Source: Abditibacterium sp.
GTDB taxonomy: Bacteria; Armatimonadota; Abditibacteriia; Abditibacteriales; Abditibacteriaceae
NCBI GenBank assembly: GCA_030448265.1
Contig: JAUJNG010000009.1
Coordinates: 62,001 to 126,000 of the forward strand
Length of the DNA stretch: 64,000 nt
Reading direction: 5' to 3'
A program made the position numbers and the translations under genes. The notes under the pieces are model-generated. The model was not told where the DNA came from. It saw only the letters and a program-made list of their open reading frames with translations, and ran no database searches. Positions 34,814 through 42,117 of the stretch are shown one piece after another; position 1 is the stretch's first letter; the number at the start of each line of letters is the position of its first letter.

Positions 34814-35268
34814 CGCAATCTTCTCAATGCTTCCACATCGGCCAGATCTTTCAATCGCCCTGACGCAGCTTTATTTTCCAAAAGGCGCTGGTAATTGATG
34901 AGATTCAAACGCGTGCCATCCACTTCTATCTGCACTCGCTCCTGGAAACACTCGTTGAAATGAACGCCCGCAATCGAGGTCATAACTTCAATTTTGAGGG
35001 GAGGCGCTCCAATGGAGAGCATGACATCTTTACGATTCAACGCATCCTGCTCCAGCTTCAATGAACCAAAACCAAAGTCTTTGAAAACCTCCACCATTCG
35101 CGCCGAGTTTTCGGCGCTGACCGCGATCCAAATATCCATGTCGCCCGTCGCGCGATGATAACCGTGAATATTGACCGCATAACCGCCAACAAGGAGATAT
35201 TCAACCTGTTTCGCGTTCAATAAATCGAGAAATTCTTTGAATGGAATCGGTAGGTGAGTAATTGCCAT
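34810..35268 (-). CDS. nucleotidyltransferase-fold protein (MNT/AbiEii-like)
   Basis: 152 aa. EYLLVGGYAVNIHGYHRATG followed by DMDIWI gives the GG...DxD signature of polymerase-beta-like nucleotidyltransferases of the DUF6036/AbiEii type. It overlaps the upstream small gene by 68 bp in another frame, a compact pair resembling toxin-antitoxin or abortive-infection modules. Lodged between secY and adk, it probably depends on operon transcription. Which partner is toxic cannot be told. Confidence 0.8.
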   Translation of the reverse strand: MAITHLPIPFKEFLDLLNAKQVEYLLVGGYAVNIHGYHRATGDMDIWIAVSAENSARMVEVFKDFGFGSLKLEQDALNRKDVMLSIGAPPLKIEVMTSIAGVHFNECFQERVQIEVDGTRLNLINYQRLLENKAASGRLKDLADVEALRRLR

Positions 35269-35416
35269 AGTTCATTTGACGAATCAATTCCAGCGCTTCC
35301 AATCGCTCTTCCACCGTTGTATTTTTCCAATATTCGATGTCGTCGCGTTCCAATTCTTCGCGGCTCCCAAAATGAACTTGCGATTTGTCCAGAGCGTATT
35401 TTTCAAACAAAGTCAT
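35201..35416 (-). CDS. small partner of the nucleotidyltransferase
   Basis: 71 aa, preceded by AGGAG. MTLFEKYALDKSQVHFGSRE and TTVEERLEALELIRQMNYG resemble the short proteins that often precede DUF6036 nucleotidyltransferases. The 3' end overlaps that gene by 68 bp, suggesting coupled translation. Function unknown; a cognate antitoxin or regulator is plausible. Confidence 0.7.
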   Translation of the reverse strand: MTLFEKYALDKSQVHFGSREELERDDIEYWKNTTVEERLEALELIRQMNYGNYSPTDSIQRISRFIERETG

Positions 35417-35492
35417 TGGATTCTCCTTTCACCAGCGCGGTGCAAGTCTGGTTGGTTTTGGTGTCTCAAGTTTGGATGGTTACTCCACAAGG

Positions 35493-35864
35493 TCACTGGG
35501 AGAGTAGGACTATCCCGAACATTATGGAAAATAGAAGTAGACCGAAAAACAACAGTGTCGCCTTGTAAAGCCAGCTAAAGCCTACAGACGAAGCATCCAC
35601 TGGACTGTGCCGCAGTTCCTCAGCCGAGAAATTCGCTTTTTCTATGAAAAACAATTCCGTGACTACATGGTAAATCACCAGTCCGATGAACGCCACAATT
35701 AAACCGGTCACTTTGATCGGTGTTGGCGGTAGGCCCACAGCACGGGCAAGGGTTACACACCCAAAAGTTACCAATGCCACCAAGCCGATACCTATAAAAA
35801 GGGGGGCCAACACACGAAATGTCTTCGGCAGGATTAACAGCAGCCATGTTTTGACCCAATTCAC
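35493..35864 (-). CDS. hypothetical small membrane protein
   Basis: 123 aa from a GTG at 35864 with GGAGGGGGTG upstream. Three hydrophobic segments: VLAPLFIGIGLVALVTFGCV, VTGLIVAFIGLVIYHVV and ATLLFFGLLLFSIMFGIVLL. It lies 24 bp after secY on the same strand. Lower GC than secY or adk; likely acquired. No family recognised. Confidence 0.6.
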   Translation of the reverse strand: MNWVKTWLLLILPKTFRVLAPLFIGIGLVALVTFGCVTLARAVGLPPTPIKVTGLIVAFIGLVIYHVVTELFFIEKANFSAEELRHSPVDASSVGFSWLYKATLLFFGLLLFSIMFGIVLLSQ

Positions 35865-35888
35865 GTTCCGACACCCCCTCCGATAGAA

Positions 35889-37220
35889 TTACAATTTCCC
35901 CTTCCCCATCTTGTTGCTCAAACCTTCATACTGCCGCATCTTCAACTGCTGATCCAAATTCTGCATAATCTCCAGCGCCACGCCGACCACGATGAGCAAA
36001 CTCGTGCCGCCCACCAGCAGCGACCCGCCCGCCGACGAGTTTTGCAGGCCCAGCATCTGCGGTGCCCACCACTGCATCAGCGCCAGAGTCGCCAGGAACA
36101 AGCCGCCCGCGAAGGTGATGCGCGTCAAAACTTTGTTGATGAACATCTCCGTCGGGCGACCTGGCGCGTAGCCTTGAATCTGGCCGCCGTAACGCTTGAG
36201 GTTGTCCGACAAATCGCGCACGTCGAAAATGACCGCCGTATAAAAATAGGTGAAGCCCATCACGAGAGCCGCATAAAGCAGCGACGCCACCAGACTCGTC
36301 GGCGAAAACCAGTTTTGAATGAGGGTAGCGATGTTGATCATCGTGGTGTCGCTGCCTTCGTTGGCGCGCAGATACCAGTTGGCGATTTGCCCAGGGAAAA
36401 GCACAATCGAAACCGCGAAAATGATCGGAATCACGCCCGCCGCCGCGAGTTTGAGCGGCAAATACGATTTCTGACCCTGCACCATGCGCCGTCCGGCCTG
36501 ACGCGGCGCGTATTTCACCGGAATGCGCCGTTCGCCCTGCGTCACGGTGATGACGGCGTAAATCGTCGCCACGAAGAGGAGCATCAAAAGCGAGAGTTGC
36601 AGGATATTTCCGGTCTGCACCAATTCCCAGATGTTGCGCGGCAACTGCGCCACGATGCCCGCGAAAATGATGAACGAAATGCCGTTTCCCACGCCGCGCT
36701 GCGTGATTTGCTCGCCGAGCCAGATGAGAAACATCGTGCCCGCCGTGAGGCTGAGAACCGATTGCAGGAAGTAATCGAAGCCCGCCGGAATGATGCCGAA
36801 GGCGGGCGATTGAAAGGCGCGCGTCGCCACGACCGCCTGAATGACGGTGAGAGCGATGGCGGCCCATCGCGTCCACTGCGCCATTTTGCGACGCCCATAT
36901 TCGCCTTCCTGCTGCAATTCCTTGAAGTAGGGAAAGGCGATGGTGAGAATCTGGAAGACGATGGACGAGGTGATATAAGGCATGATGCCCAGCGCGAGAA
37001 TGGAGAGTTTTCTCAGCGCGCCGCCGCCAAAGACGTCGATAAAATCGAGAATGCCGCCGCTCGAATTGAAGAGTTCGGCGAGTTTGTCGTGATTGACGTT
37101 GGGAATGGGAATGTTAATCGCCAGGATGTAGAAGACGATAGCGCCCATGACGAAGAGAAGTCGTCCGCGCAAATCGGGGACGCGCCAGGCTAAAACGAGA
37201 GGTTCAAGTGCTTTTTTCAT
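35889..37220 (-). CDS. secY: preprotein translocase subunit SecY
   Basis: 443 aa with ten hydrophobic segments, starting MKKALEPLVLAWRVPDLRGR. LALGIMPYITSSIVFQIL, RWAAIALTVIQAVVA and MGFTYFYTAVIFDVRDLSDN are typical SecY segments. It forms the protein-conducting channel of the inner membrane. Normally it follows rplO directly; here about 4.3 kb with plus-strand genes intervenes, so it needs its own promoter in the 124-bp divergent spacer. Confidence 0.98.
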   Translation of the reverse strand: MKKALEPLVLAWRVPDLRGRLLFVMGAIVFYILAINIPIPNVNHDKLAELFNSSGGILDFIDVFGGGALRKLSILALGIMPYITSSIVFQILTIAFPYFKELQQEGEYGRRKMAQWTRWAAIALTVIQAVVATRAFQSPAFGIIPAGFDYFLQSVLSLTAGTMFLIWLGEQITQRGVGNGISFIIFAGIVAQLPRNIWELVQTGNILQLSLLMLLFVATIYAVITVTQGERRIPVKYAPRQAGRRMVQGQKSYLPLKLAAAGVIPIIFAVSIVLFPGQIANWYLRANEGSDTTMINIATLIQNWFSPTSLVASLLYAALVMGFTYFYTAVIFDVRDLSDNLKRYGGQIQGYAPGRPTEMFINKVLTRITFAGGLFLATLALMQWWAPQMLGLQNSSAGGSLLVGGTSLLIVVGVALEIMQNLDQQLKMRQYEGLSNKMGKGKL

Positions 37221-37344
37221 GATTAAGAGCGGAGATAGTGTGACAGGCCGCGCGCGCTTGGGAAGCGCCCAACGCGAAGTATTGCGACGGATTGAGGCGC
37301 CGATGCGCTCCGATGGCGATGGGGATTTGCGGCAAACTGGGGTT

Positions 37345-37908
37345 ATGCGTTTTCGATCTTTGTTTTTGGTGTTGGGCGTCGTCGCTGCGAGTTTGGGTGT
37401 GGCTCAAGCCGCGCCGGTGCGAAAAATCGTTCCGAAGGGCGCAGTTTCTTTCCTTTCTAAACCACAGCGTTTCGCGGTGTGGCTGCCAGTCAAGCCCACC
37501 GAACTTCAGCAGTCCACCACTTTGGACGGTGGCGAAAAGGGGTCAATGTATCTTCTGGGTGCAGAGACTCAAGCGATCTCTTATGGAGTCATGGTGTTTC
37601 GCTATGAAAAGGCTCTTGACGTCTCGAAACCTAAAACCTCTATTCCCACCCTCGATATGATGCAGAACGAAACGCTGCGATTTTTGAGCGAAACCCTTCA
37701 GAGTCGCAGGGACATTCAACTGAACGGCTTTGCGGGCCGCGAAATGACAACCACCGAGGGCAAAGACGGGAGGGCGTTTCGAATTCGCATCTTCCTCACG
37801 CCTACCGGCATATATCATCTTTTTTCAGGCGGATCAAAAGCCCAAATGCAAAAGCAAGCCGCGCAAATCGACAAAGTATTCGACTCGTTTCGCATTCTGC
37901 CGCAATAA
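37345..37908 (+). CDS. secreted hypothetical protein
   Basis: 187 aa from ATG 37345. Signal peptide MRFRSLFLVLGVVAASLGVA ending QAA. The mature domain (GAVSFLSKPQRFAVWLPVKP, LNGFAGREMTTTEGKDGRAF, YHLFSGGSKAQMQ) looks like a compact alpha/beta periplasmic domain. Divergent from secY. Its last 13 codons (DKVFDSFRILPQ and stop) are repeated at 38375-38415. Confidence 0.7.
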   Translation: MRFRSLFLVLGVVAASLGVAQAAPVRKIVPKGAVSFLSKPQRFAVWLPVKPTELQQSTTLDGGEKGSMYLLGAETQAISYGVMVFRYEKALDVSKPKTSIPTLDMMQNETLRFLSETLQSRRDIQLNGFAGREMTTTEGKDGRAFRIRIFLTPTGIYHLFSGGSKAQMQKQAAQIDKVFDSFRILPQ

Positions 37909-37909
37909 C
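37869..37909 (+). repeat. 41-bp direct repeat, copy 1 (gene 3' end)
   Basis: Matches 38375-38415 at 37 of 41 positions in the same orientation. This copy is the true 3' end of the secreted-protein gene. Confidence 0.9.
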
Positions 37910-37921
37910 GCGCGCCAACTT

Positions 37922-38362
37922 TCAGCTTCGCGGGTGTAAAAGAGGATTCGCCGTTTTGCTCAGAATGTAACGGTCGCAGTGGTGCGCTTCCCAGTAGCCC
38001 AACTTTTCCTTGCGGCAATACAAAATGATGCCGGTGCAAAGTCCGAAATTTTCTTCCAAAGCGGTCTTGAGGTCGGTTTCGCCCCGACGCTCATCTGCAA
38101 GCGAGATAACGAAACAGAGTTCTGGCGCGCCCAATTCCCTCATCTTCGCGTAGATTTCATCCGAGTAGGACGCACCGACACGATGCAAATATCGCTCATC
38201 GAGAAGGGATTGATAACACAGGTCATGAACGACATCGCGTCGCCGTTTGGGTTTGGACAACAAATAATGCAAACGCAAGCGGTTGGAGGGCGCGACGAAA
38301 TCTTCGATGAAATCCGAAAGGAAATTCAGCCTGATGTAATCGTCGTCTCTGATGGTCAACAC
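37922..38362 (-). CDS. hypothetical protein in a bracketed insert
   Basis: 146 aa from a GTG at 38362 (TTG alternatives nearby). RDDDYIRLNFLSDFIEDFVA, KPKRRRDVVHDLCYQSLLDE and LGAPELCFVISLADERRGET suggest a soluble alpha/beta protein; no family recognised. Lower GC than the flanks. It runs opposite to the upstream gene and lies exactly between two copies of that gene's 3' end. Extending the frame beyond 38362 enters the repeated tail, so the short start is preferred. Confidence 0.6.
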   Translation of the reverse strand: MLTIRDDDYIRLNFLSDFIEDFVAPSNRLRLHYLLSKPKRRRDVVHDLCYQSLLDERYLHRVGASYSDEIYAKMRELGAPELCFVISLADERRGETDLKTALEENFGLCTGIILYCRKEKLGYWEAHHCDRYILSKTANPLLHPRS

Positions 38363-38374
38363 GGCTAACTCCAA

Positions 38375-38415
38375 CGACAAAGTGTTGGATTCGTTTCGCA
38401 TTCTGCCGCAGTAAC
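38375..38415 (+). repeat. 41-bp direct repeat, copy 2 (orphan gene 3' end)
   Basis: Encodes DKVLDSFRILPQ plus a stop in plus orientation, with no gene body attached. Confidence 0.9.
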
Positions 38416-38437
38416 ACACCTGCTTACAGCAAAATAT

Positions 38438-38839
38438 CTACGCCGCAATCAATCGCGGAATCCGCTCGTATTCCTCGCGCCTTTCGTGCAAAGCCTCGAA
38501 GTCGTCCACATCGCGCTGCAAATTGAGCCACAGGCGCGAACTGGTGCCAAAGGCGCGCGCCAGGCGGTGCGCCATATCCACCGTGACGGGCCGCGATTCG
38601 TTGACGATCATGCTCACCGTGCGCCTTGACACCCCGATGGCGGCGGCCAATTCGGTCAGATTGCCGCCCACTCGCGGCAGGTAGAGGTCACGCAAAATGG
38701 CGCCTGGATGAGTGGGACGGCGCCCGCGCTTTTCGCGCGGCGCCGGTTCGAAGTCGCCCTTTTCATCTTCAAAACCTTCTACAAAGCCGGAGCCTGCCAT
38801 CTCGATGAGGGCTGCATCGTTTAACGTGTAGTTGCTCAT
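38438..38839 (-). CDS. HigA-type antitoxin/XRE regulator, apparently orphan
   Basis: 133 aa. THPGAILRDLYLPRVGGNLT, ELAAAIGVSRRTVSMIVNES and ARAFGTSSRLWLNLQ match the HigA helix-turn-helix antitoxin family. The first 40 residues are an acidic extension absent from short HigA proteins. HigB toxins are normally encoded immediately upstream of higA; here that space holds a palindrome and no toxin gene. It may be a solitary repressor. Confidence 0.85.
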   Translation of the reverse strand: MSNYTLNDAALIEMAGSGFVEGFEDEKGDFEPAPREKRGRRPTHPGAILRDLYLPRVGGNLTELAAAIGVSRRTVSMIVNESRPVTVDMAHRLARAFGTSSRLWLNLQRDVDDFEALHERREEYERIPRLIAA

Positions 38840-38886
38840 TTTCCTCCCTTACTGTCCGTGACAAGACAATTTCGGCTGGCGTATTC

Positions 38887-38973
38887 TGTAGGGACATGGC
38901 CTGCCATGTCCACCGTCTCCATTGGAGACGGCGAATCGTGGATTCGCCGGACATGGCAGGCCATATCTCTACG
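38887..38973. repeat. multi-hairpin palindrome, family B
   Basis: TAGGGACATGGCCTGCCATG on the left pairs with CATGGCAGGCCATATCTCTA on the right, and each arm self-folds (GGACATGGC...GCCATGTCC). Inside are CCGTCTCCA-TT-GGAGACGG and GCGAATC/GATTCGCC stems. It lies between the divergent HigA-like and lipoprotein genes, not after a stop codon. Confidence 0.9.
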
Positions 38974-39146
38974 CGCTTCCCGAAATTATCCCGCAAACCC
39001 GTCCCGCCGCTCCTCGCCGATGAAAAGGGGGGCGCCGCGCGTCGAGGCGTCCTCGTCGGGCCACCCTCTCTCGCACGCTTGAGAGAATTCGCGGACGTGG
39101 AACCGTTCCACTCTCACCATAGCAATGAAGGCGTGTTTTTCTTAAC

Positions 39147-39173
39147 TTGCGCGACAGGTAAAACAGTTACAAT
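39147..39173 (+). promoter_or_regulatory. candidate promoter for the beta-propeller lipoprotein
   Basis: TTGCGC at 39147-39152 and TACAAT at 39168-39173, spacing 15 bp (short). The -10 is good, the -35 partial. Confidence 0.35.
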
Positions 39174-39221
39174 AAGTGTCGCCATTCAACAGCGTGTGGC
39201 AATCAACTCTTGGGAGAAATC

Positions 39222-40277
39222 ATGAAAATCAACCTTACCCAGAACCTGCGCCCTTGGGCCTGCCTCCAGGGCGGCGCCGCGCTCACGCTCCTGGCCTTCC
39301 TCGCCGGCTGCGGCGGCGGCGGAAGCACAGGCGGAATCGGAAGCGGAATCGGCGCTGGCAATCCGACGCCCGCTCCTACCCCCGTTGCCACGCCAACTTC
39401 CACGCCGGTGCCTGCCTCTGCCGGCGGGGGCGAAATCGTGTTTTCCCTTAGGGGCGCATTGTCTCGGGTGAACTTGGACGGCTCGAATCTCACCCGCATT
39501 CCAACTCTACCGGCTGGGCCGGCTGGGGGGCCTCCCGATCTATCTGGGGCGGGTGGGTTTCTAACGCCTGGCGCTCCGGCGTGGTTTCCAGGACGACAGG
39601 AGTTGATTTACGGCTACACCGGCACATCCAGAGGAGGAGCACAAACCAGCGTTCGCCGCGTCAATCGGGACGGCTCCAACGACCGAGAAATTATTTCCTT
39701 CGAAGTGGCCGGTTACGCAGATGATTTCGAAGTCAGCCCTGATGGAAGCCGCATCGCTTTCACCCGAATTGGCGGCCTAACAAAAGTTGCCGTCGCCAAT
39801 GCAGACGGCACGAATCTGGTGCAGATCACGGAGGGTTTTCAGCCTTCATGGAGTCCCGATTGCCGGTGCATAGTTTTCTCCAGGCTCTCCAATTCCCAGT
39901 ATGATATTTACGTCATGAACGCGGATGGAAGCAACGAGAGGCGCTTGACGACTTCGCCCGACATGCTCGAAACCTACGCTCAATTCAGCCCCGATGGACG
40001 CCGCATCGTTTATACGTCGGCGCAGCGTGGAGGCCAGGGCGCAATTTATGTGATGAACGCCGACGGCTCCAATCCTACGCGCCTCACCAACAACGAGGGC
40101 GCATCGACCAGCCGCGACTTCGAGCCGGAATGGACATCCGATGGCAGCCGCATCGTTTTCCTTTCCAACCGCAATGGCGGGGAGGACGCCACGTTCTTCA
40201 TCATGAACGCGGATGGCTCGAATCAAAGGCAGCTCTTCAGCACGCCGATTCAAGCCGACGAATACGACCTGCGCTGA
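39222..40277 (+). CDS. TolB/WD40-like beta-propeller lipoprotein
   Basis: 351 aa from ATG 39222 with GGGAG ahead. Lipoprotein signal with lipobox LLAFLAGC, then Gly-rich and Pro/Thr-rich linkers (PTPAPTPVATPTSTPVPA). The rest is a propeller of PD40-type repeats: NLDGSNLTRIP, SPDGSRIAFTRIG, NADGTNLVQIT, MNADGSNERRLT, MNADGSNPTRLTNN and MNADGSNQRQLF. Probably outer-membrane or surface-anchored, for protein or ligand binding. It lies in the accessory island between rplO and secY and ends at a strong terminator. Confidence 0.88.
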   Translation: MKINLTQNLRPWACLQGGAALTLLAFLAGCGGGGSTGGIGSGIGAGNPTPAPTPVATPTSTPVPASAGGGEIVFSLRGALSRVNLDGSNLTRIPTLPAGPAGGPPDLSGAGGFLTPGAPAWFPGRQELIYGYTGTSRGGAQTSVRRVNRDGSNDREIISFEVAGYADDFEVSPDGSRIAFTRIGGLTKVAVANADGTNLVQITEGFQPSWSPDCRCIVFSRLSNSQYDIYVMNADGSNERRLTTSPDMLETYAQFSPDGRRIVYTSAQRGGQGAIYVMNADGSNPTRLTNNEGASTSRDFEPEWTSDGSRIVFLSNRNGGEDATFFIMNADGSNQRQLFSTPIQADEYDLR

Positions 40278-40302
40278 CGCCAAAGAAAATCAAAACCAAA
40301 GC

Positions 40303-40338
40303 AGCCGCCCACTCTCTGGAGTGGGCGGCTGTTTCTTT
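40303..40338 (+). terminator. intrinsic terminator after the lipoprotein gene
   Basis: AGCCGCCCACTC-TCTG-GAGTGGGCGGCT followed by GTTTCTTT. Strikingly similar to the rplO terminator at 41426-41457. Confidence 0.9.
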
Positions 40339-40365
40339 ATCGGAGAGCTTAGCATTCGCCCCCCA

Positions 40366-40530
40366 TCACGGCTGTTTCGACTTGCGATTCGAAGGGCTGA
40401 GGCGAACGACAACTTCCCAGAGCTGAATGTTCCACCAGCGCGCGACGTGCGGGCGTCGTCGCCACGCAAAAATCAGCGCCGCGTCGGGGAGTTGCACGGA
40501 TTGGAAAGCGATTTGGGAGTCGTTGGTCAT
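40366..40530 (-). pseudogene. chimeric remnant: acetyltransferase N-terminus joined to an rplO-like tail
   Basis: 54-codon frame from ATG 40530. The first part, FQSVQLPDAALIFAWRRRPH followed by VARWWN, resembles the start of aminoglycoside 6'-acetyltransferase-type GNAT proteins (D...W...RPHV..WW). The rest, LWEVVVRLSPSNRKSKQP, resembles the L15 C-terminus at 41474 (CEVIVRVSPSARKPKE), also at the DNA level. It is probably a junction of two decayed fragments rather than a working gene. Confidence 0.4.
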
Positions 40531-40560
40531 GGCTTCCAACCTTTGCCCTGCCCTATCGGT

Positions 40561-41406
40561 CTAATTCACGATTTTCAGTTCACGCAGCACATTTTTCGTC
40601 ACGGCGAGGCGAGCGGCAGGGTCGCTCTTTTTGGAAATATCGATGTTGGCGGCAAAAAAGTAGACGTTTTCTTTGCGCTCTACATATCCGACCAACCAAC
40701 CAATCTGCGGGCGCAAAGCCAACGCGGGAAAGGGATTCGCGTTTTTCGCATCGAATCCTACCCAACCCGTTTTCGCGCGGAAGACGTATTCATCGTTGCT
40801 TTCCTGGATGAGAATACGCTTCACGATGTCCGTCGCGCGCTCCGAGAAGGGCAGCTTGTTTTGATGGAGCCTGACCAGAAGCTCAATTTGCTCTGGAGAA
40901 GAAATCCTCAGACCGCCATTCAACCAAAAATGCTCGATGCCGCCGTTGATTTGGCCGTTTCCATAGCGAGCCTCGCGTAGATATTTCTGCATCCGCTCCG
41001 GCCCGATACGACGCGCCAGGCGTTGATAAAACCAAACCGTCGAATTTTGAATCGCGGTTTTCATGTCCTGATCTTTGTTCCACGCGGCAAGACCTCTATC
41101 CACGCCATCCCACGCAAAAACTTCGTTCTCGTCACCAACGACGCCTGTTTCCAACGCGACTAACGAATTGAAAATCTTGAAGGTGGAAGCCGGAAGGAAT
41201 CGCGTCTCGGCCCGCTTGACGTTGAAAGCGGAATAGCGATTGTTTTTGAGGTCGAAGAGCAAAAAAGAGCCGTTGGCTTTGGCTTGCTGAAAATGCTTTT
41301 GCCATTCCGGTTTTCTCTCCCACTGACTTTGAGCCGAGACGGGACTAACACAAAGCAATATGACACAGACAAATGACAGAGTGATACCAAAGAGAAATTT
41401 TTTCAT
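40561..41406 (-). CDS. class D (OXA-like) beta-lactamase
   Basis: 281 aa from ATG 41406. Signal peptide MKKFLFGITLSFVCVILLCV ending PVSA. All class D motifs are present: PASTFK with the catalytic serine at 74 and lysine 77, STV at 122-124, YGN at 148-150, W161 and KTG at 212-214. Periplasmic serine hydrolase of beta-lactams via a carbamylated lysine. Lower GC than the ribosomal genes around it. It directly follows rplO and its terminator. Activity spectrum cannot be inferred. Confidence 0.95.
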   Translation of the reverse strand: MKKFLFGITLSFVCVILLCVSPVSAQSQWERKPEWQKHFQQAKANGSFLLFDLKNNRYSAFNVKRAETRFLPASTFKIFNSLVALETGVVGDENEVFAWDGVDRGLAAWNKDQDMKTAIQNSTVWFYQRLARRIGPERMQKYLREARYGNGQINGGIEHFWLNGGLRISSPEQIELLVRLHQNKLPFSERATDIVKRILIQESNDEYVFRAKTGWVGFDAKNANPFPALALRPQIGWLVGYVERKENVYFFAANIDISKKSDPAARLAVTKNVLRELKIVN

Positions 41407-41425
41407 CGGTTGGAATTTAACAAAA

Positions 41426-41457
41426 ACAGCCGCCAACTCCGAAAAGTTGGCGGCTGT
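41426..41457 (-). terminator. intrinsic terminator after rplO
   Basis: ACAGCCGCCAACT pairs with AGTTGGCGGCTGT; on the minus strand it is followed by TTTTTGTT. It separates rplO from the beta-lactamase gene. Confidence 0.92.
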
Positions 41458-41473
41458 TCTGCTGAGAAACGAC

Positions 41474-41995
41474 TTAAATTTCGTCCGTTGTCGCGGCTTC
41501 TTTGGGCTTGCGGGCCGAGGGGCTGACGCGAACGATGACTTCGCACGTTCCGCCCACCGCTTCGATGGCTTCGCGCGCCGTCGCGGTGAAATGCTCGGCG
41601 TGAATCGTCAACGGTTTGGTGAGTTCACCGACACCGAGAATGCGAAGACCGTCCCAACGGCCTTTGACGATGCCTTCCGAGCGCAAAAGCTCGGCGGTGA
41701 CGACCGTTCCAGCCGGAAAACGCTCCAACTGTTCCAGGTTGGCGATGCCGTAGAATTTGCGAGTCGGGCCGATTGGCATCGCGCCTTTGCCTTTGCCGCG
41801 CAGTTTGGGCAAACGGCGGAAGAGCGGAGTCTGTCCGCCTTCAAATCCAGGAATGACCGAGTTGCGCGCGTGCTGACCTTTCTGGCCGCGCGTCGAGGTT
41901 TTGCCGTGCCCCGAACCGATGCCGCGTCCCACACGCTTTTTCTTTTTGCGCGCGCCCGCCGAGGGCCGCACATTGGTAAGTGTTAAAAGTTCCAT
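41474..41995 (-). CDS. rplO: 50S ribosomal protein L15
   Basis: 173 aa. The N-terminus TLTNVRPSAGARKKKKRVGR, GHGKTSTRGQKGQHAR and FEGGQTPLFRRLPK are diagnostic; the C-terminal tail RVSPSARKPKEAATTDEI extends a little beyond usual L15. Last gene of the spc block before the accessory island. A diverged copy of its 3' end lies at 40366-40425. Confidence 0.98.
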   Translation of the reverse strand: MELLTLTNVRPSAGARKKKKRVGRGIGSGHGKTSTRGQKGQHARNSVIPGFEGGQTPLFRRLPKLRGKGKGAMPIGPTRKFYGIANLEQLERFPAGTVVTAELLRSEGIVKGRWDGLRILGVGELTKPLTIHAEHFTATAREAIEAVGGTCEVIVRVSPSARKPKEAATTDEI

Positions 41996-42009
41996 TTTCG
42001 TCCTTCTTA

Positions 42010-42115
42010 CGGCGAATGAATTCGCAGCCAGAAAAAGTCGTCGGCCTTCGCCGACGTTGCGGGTGCCGTGTCAACGAAGGTTGACACCTTTTTCTGGCTG
42101 CGAATTCATTCGCCG
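42010..42115. repeat. multi-hairpin palindrome, family A
   Basis: Outer arms 42010-42037 and 42088-42115 are perfect complements with GCGAA-TGAA-TTCGC hairpins followed by AGCCAGAAAAAG. Inner hairpins are GTCGGC-CTTC-GCCGAC and GTCAAC-GAAG-GTTGAC. It begins 2 bp from the rpmD stop codon. Near twin of 53316-53412. Confidence 0.96.
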
Positions 42116-42117
42116 AT

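Noticed and set aside
35620..35874. Alternative 84-codon frame (Cys-rich) overlapping the small membrane ORF
   Set aside because: The other frame gives three convincing membrane helices and a good ribosome-binding site; the Cys-rich frame has none of this.
40366..41406. Integron gene cassettes carrying beta-lactamase and acetyltransferase
   Set aside because: No attC-like site, no integron integrase and a decayed acetyltransferase; the flanking repeats resemble rplO sequence instead.
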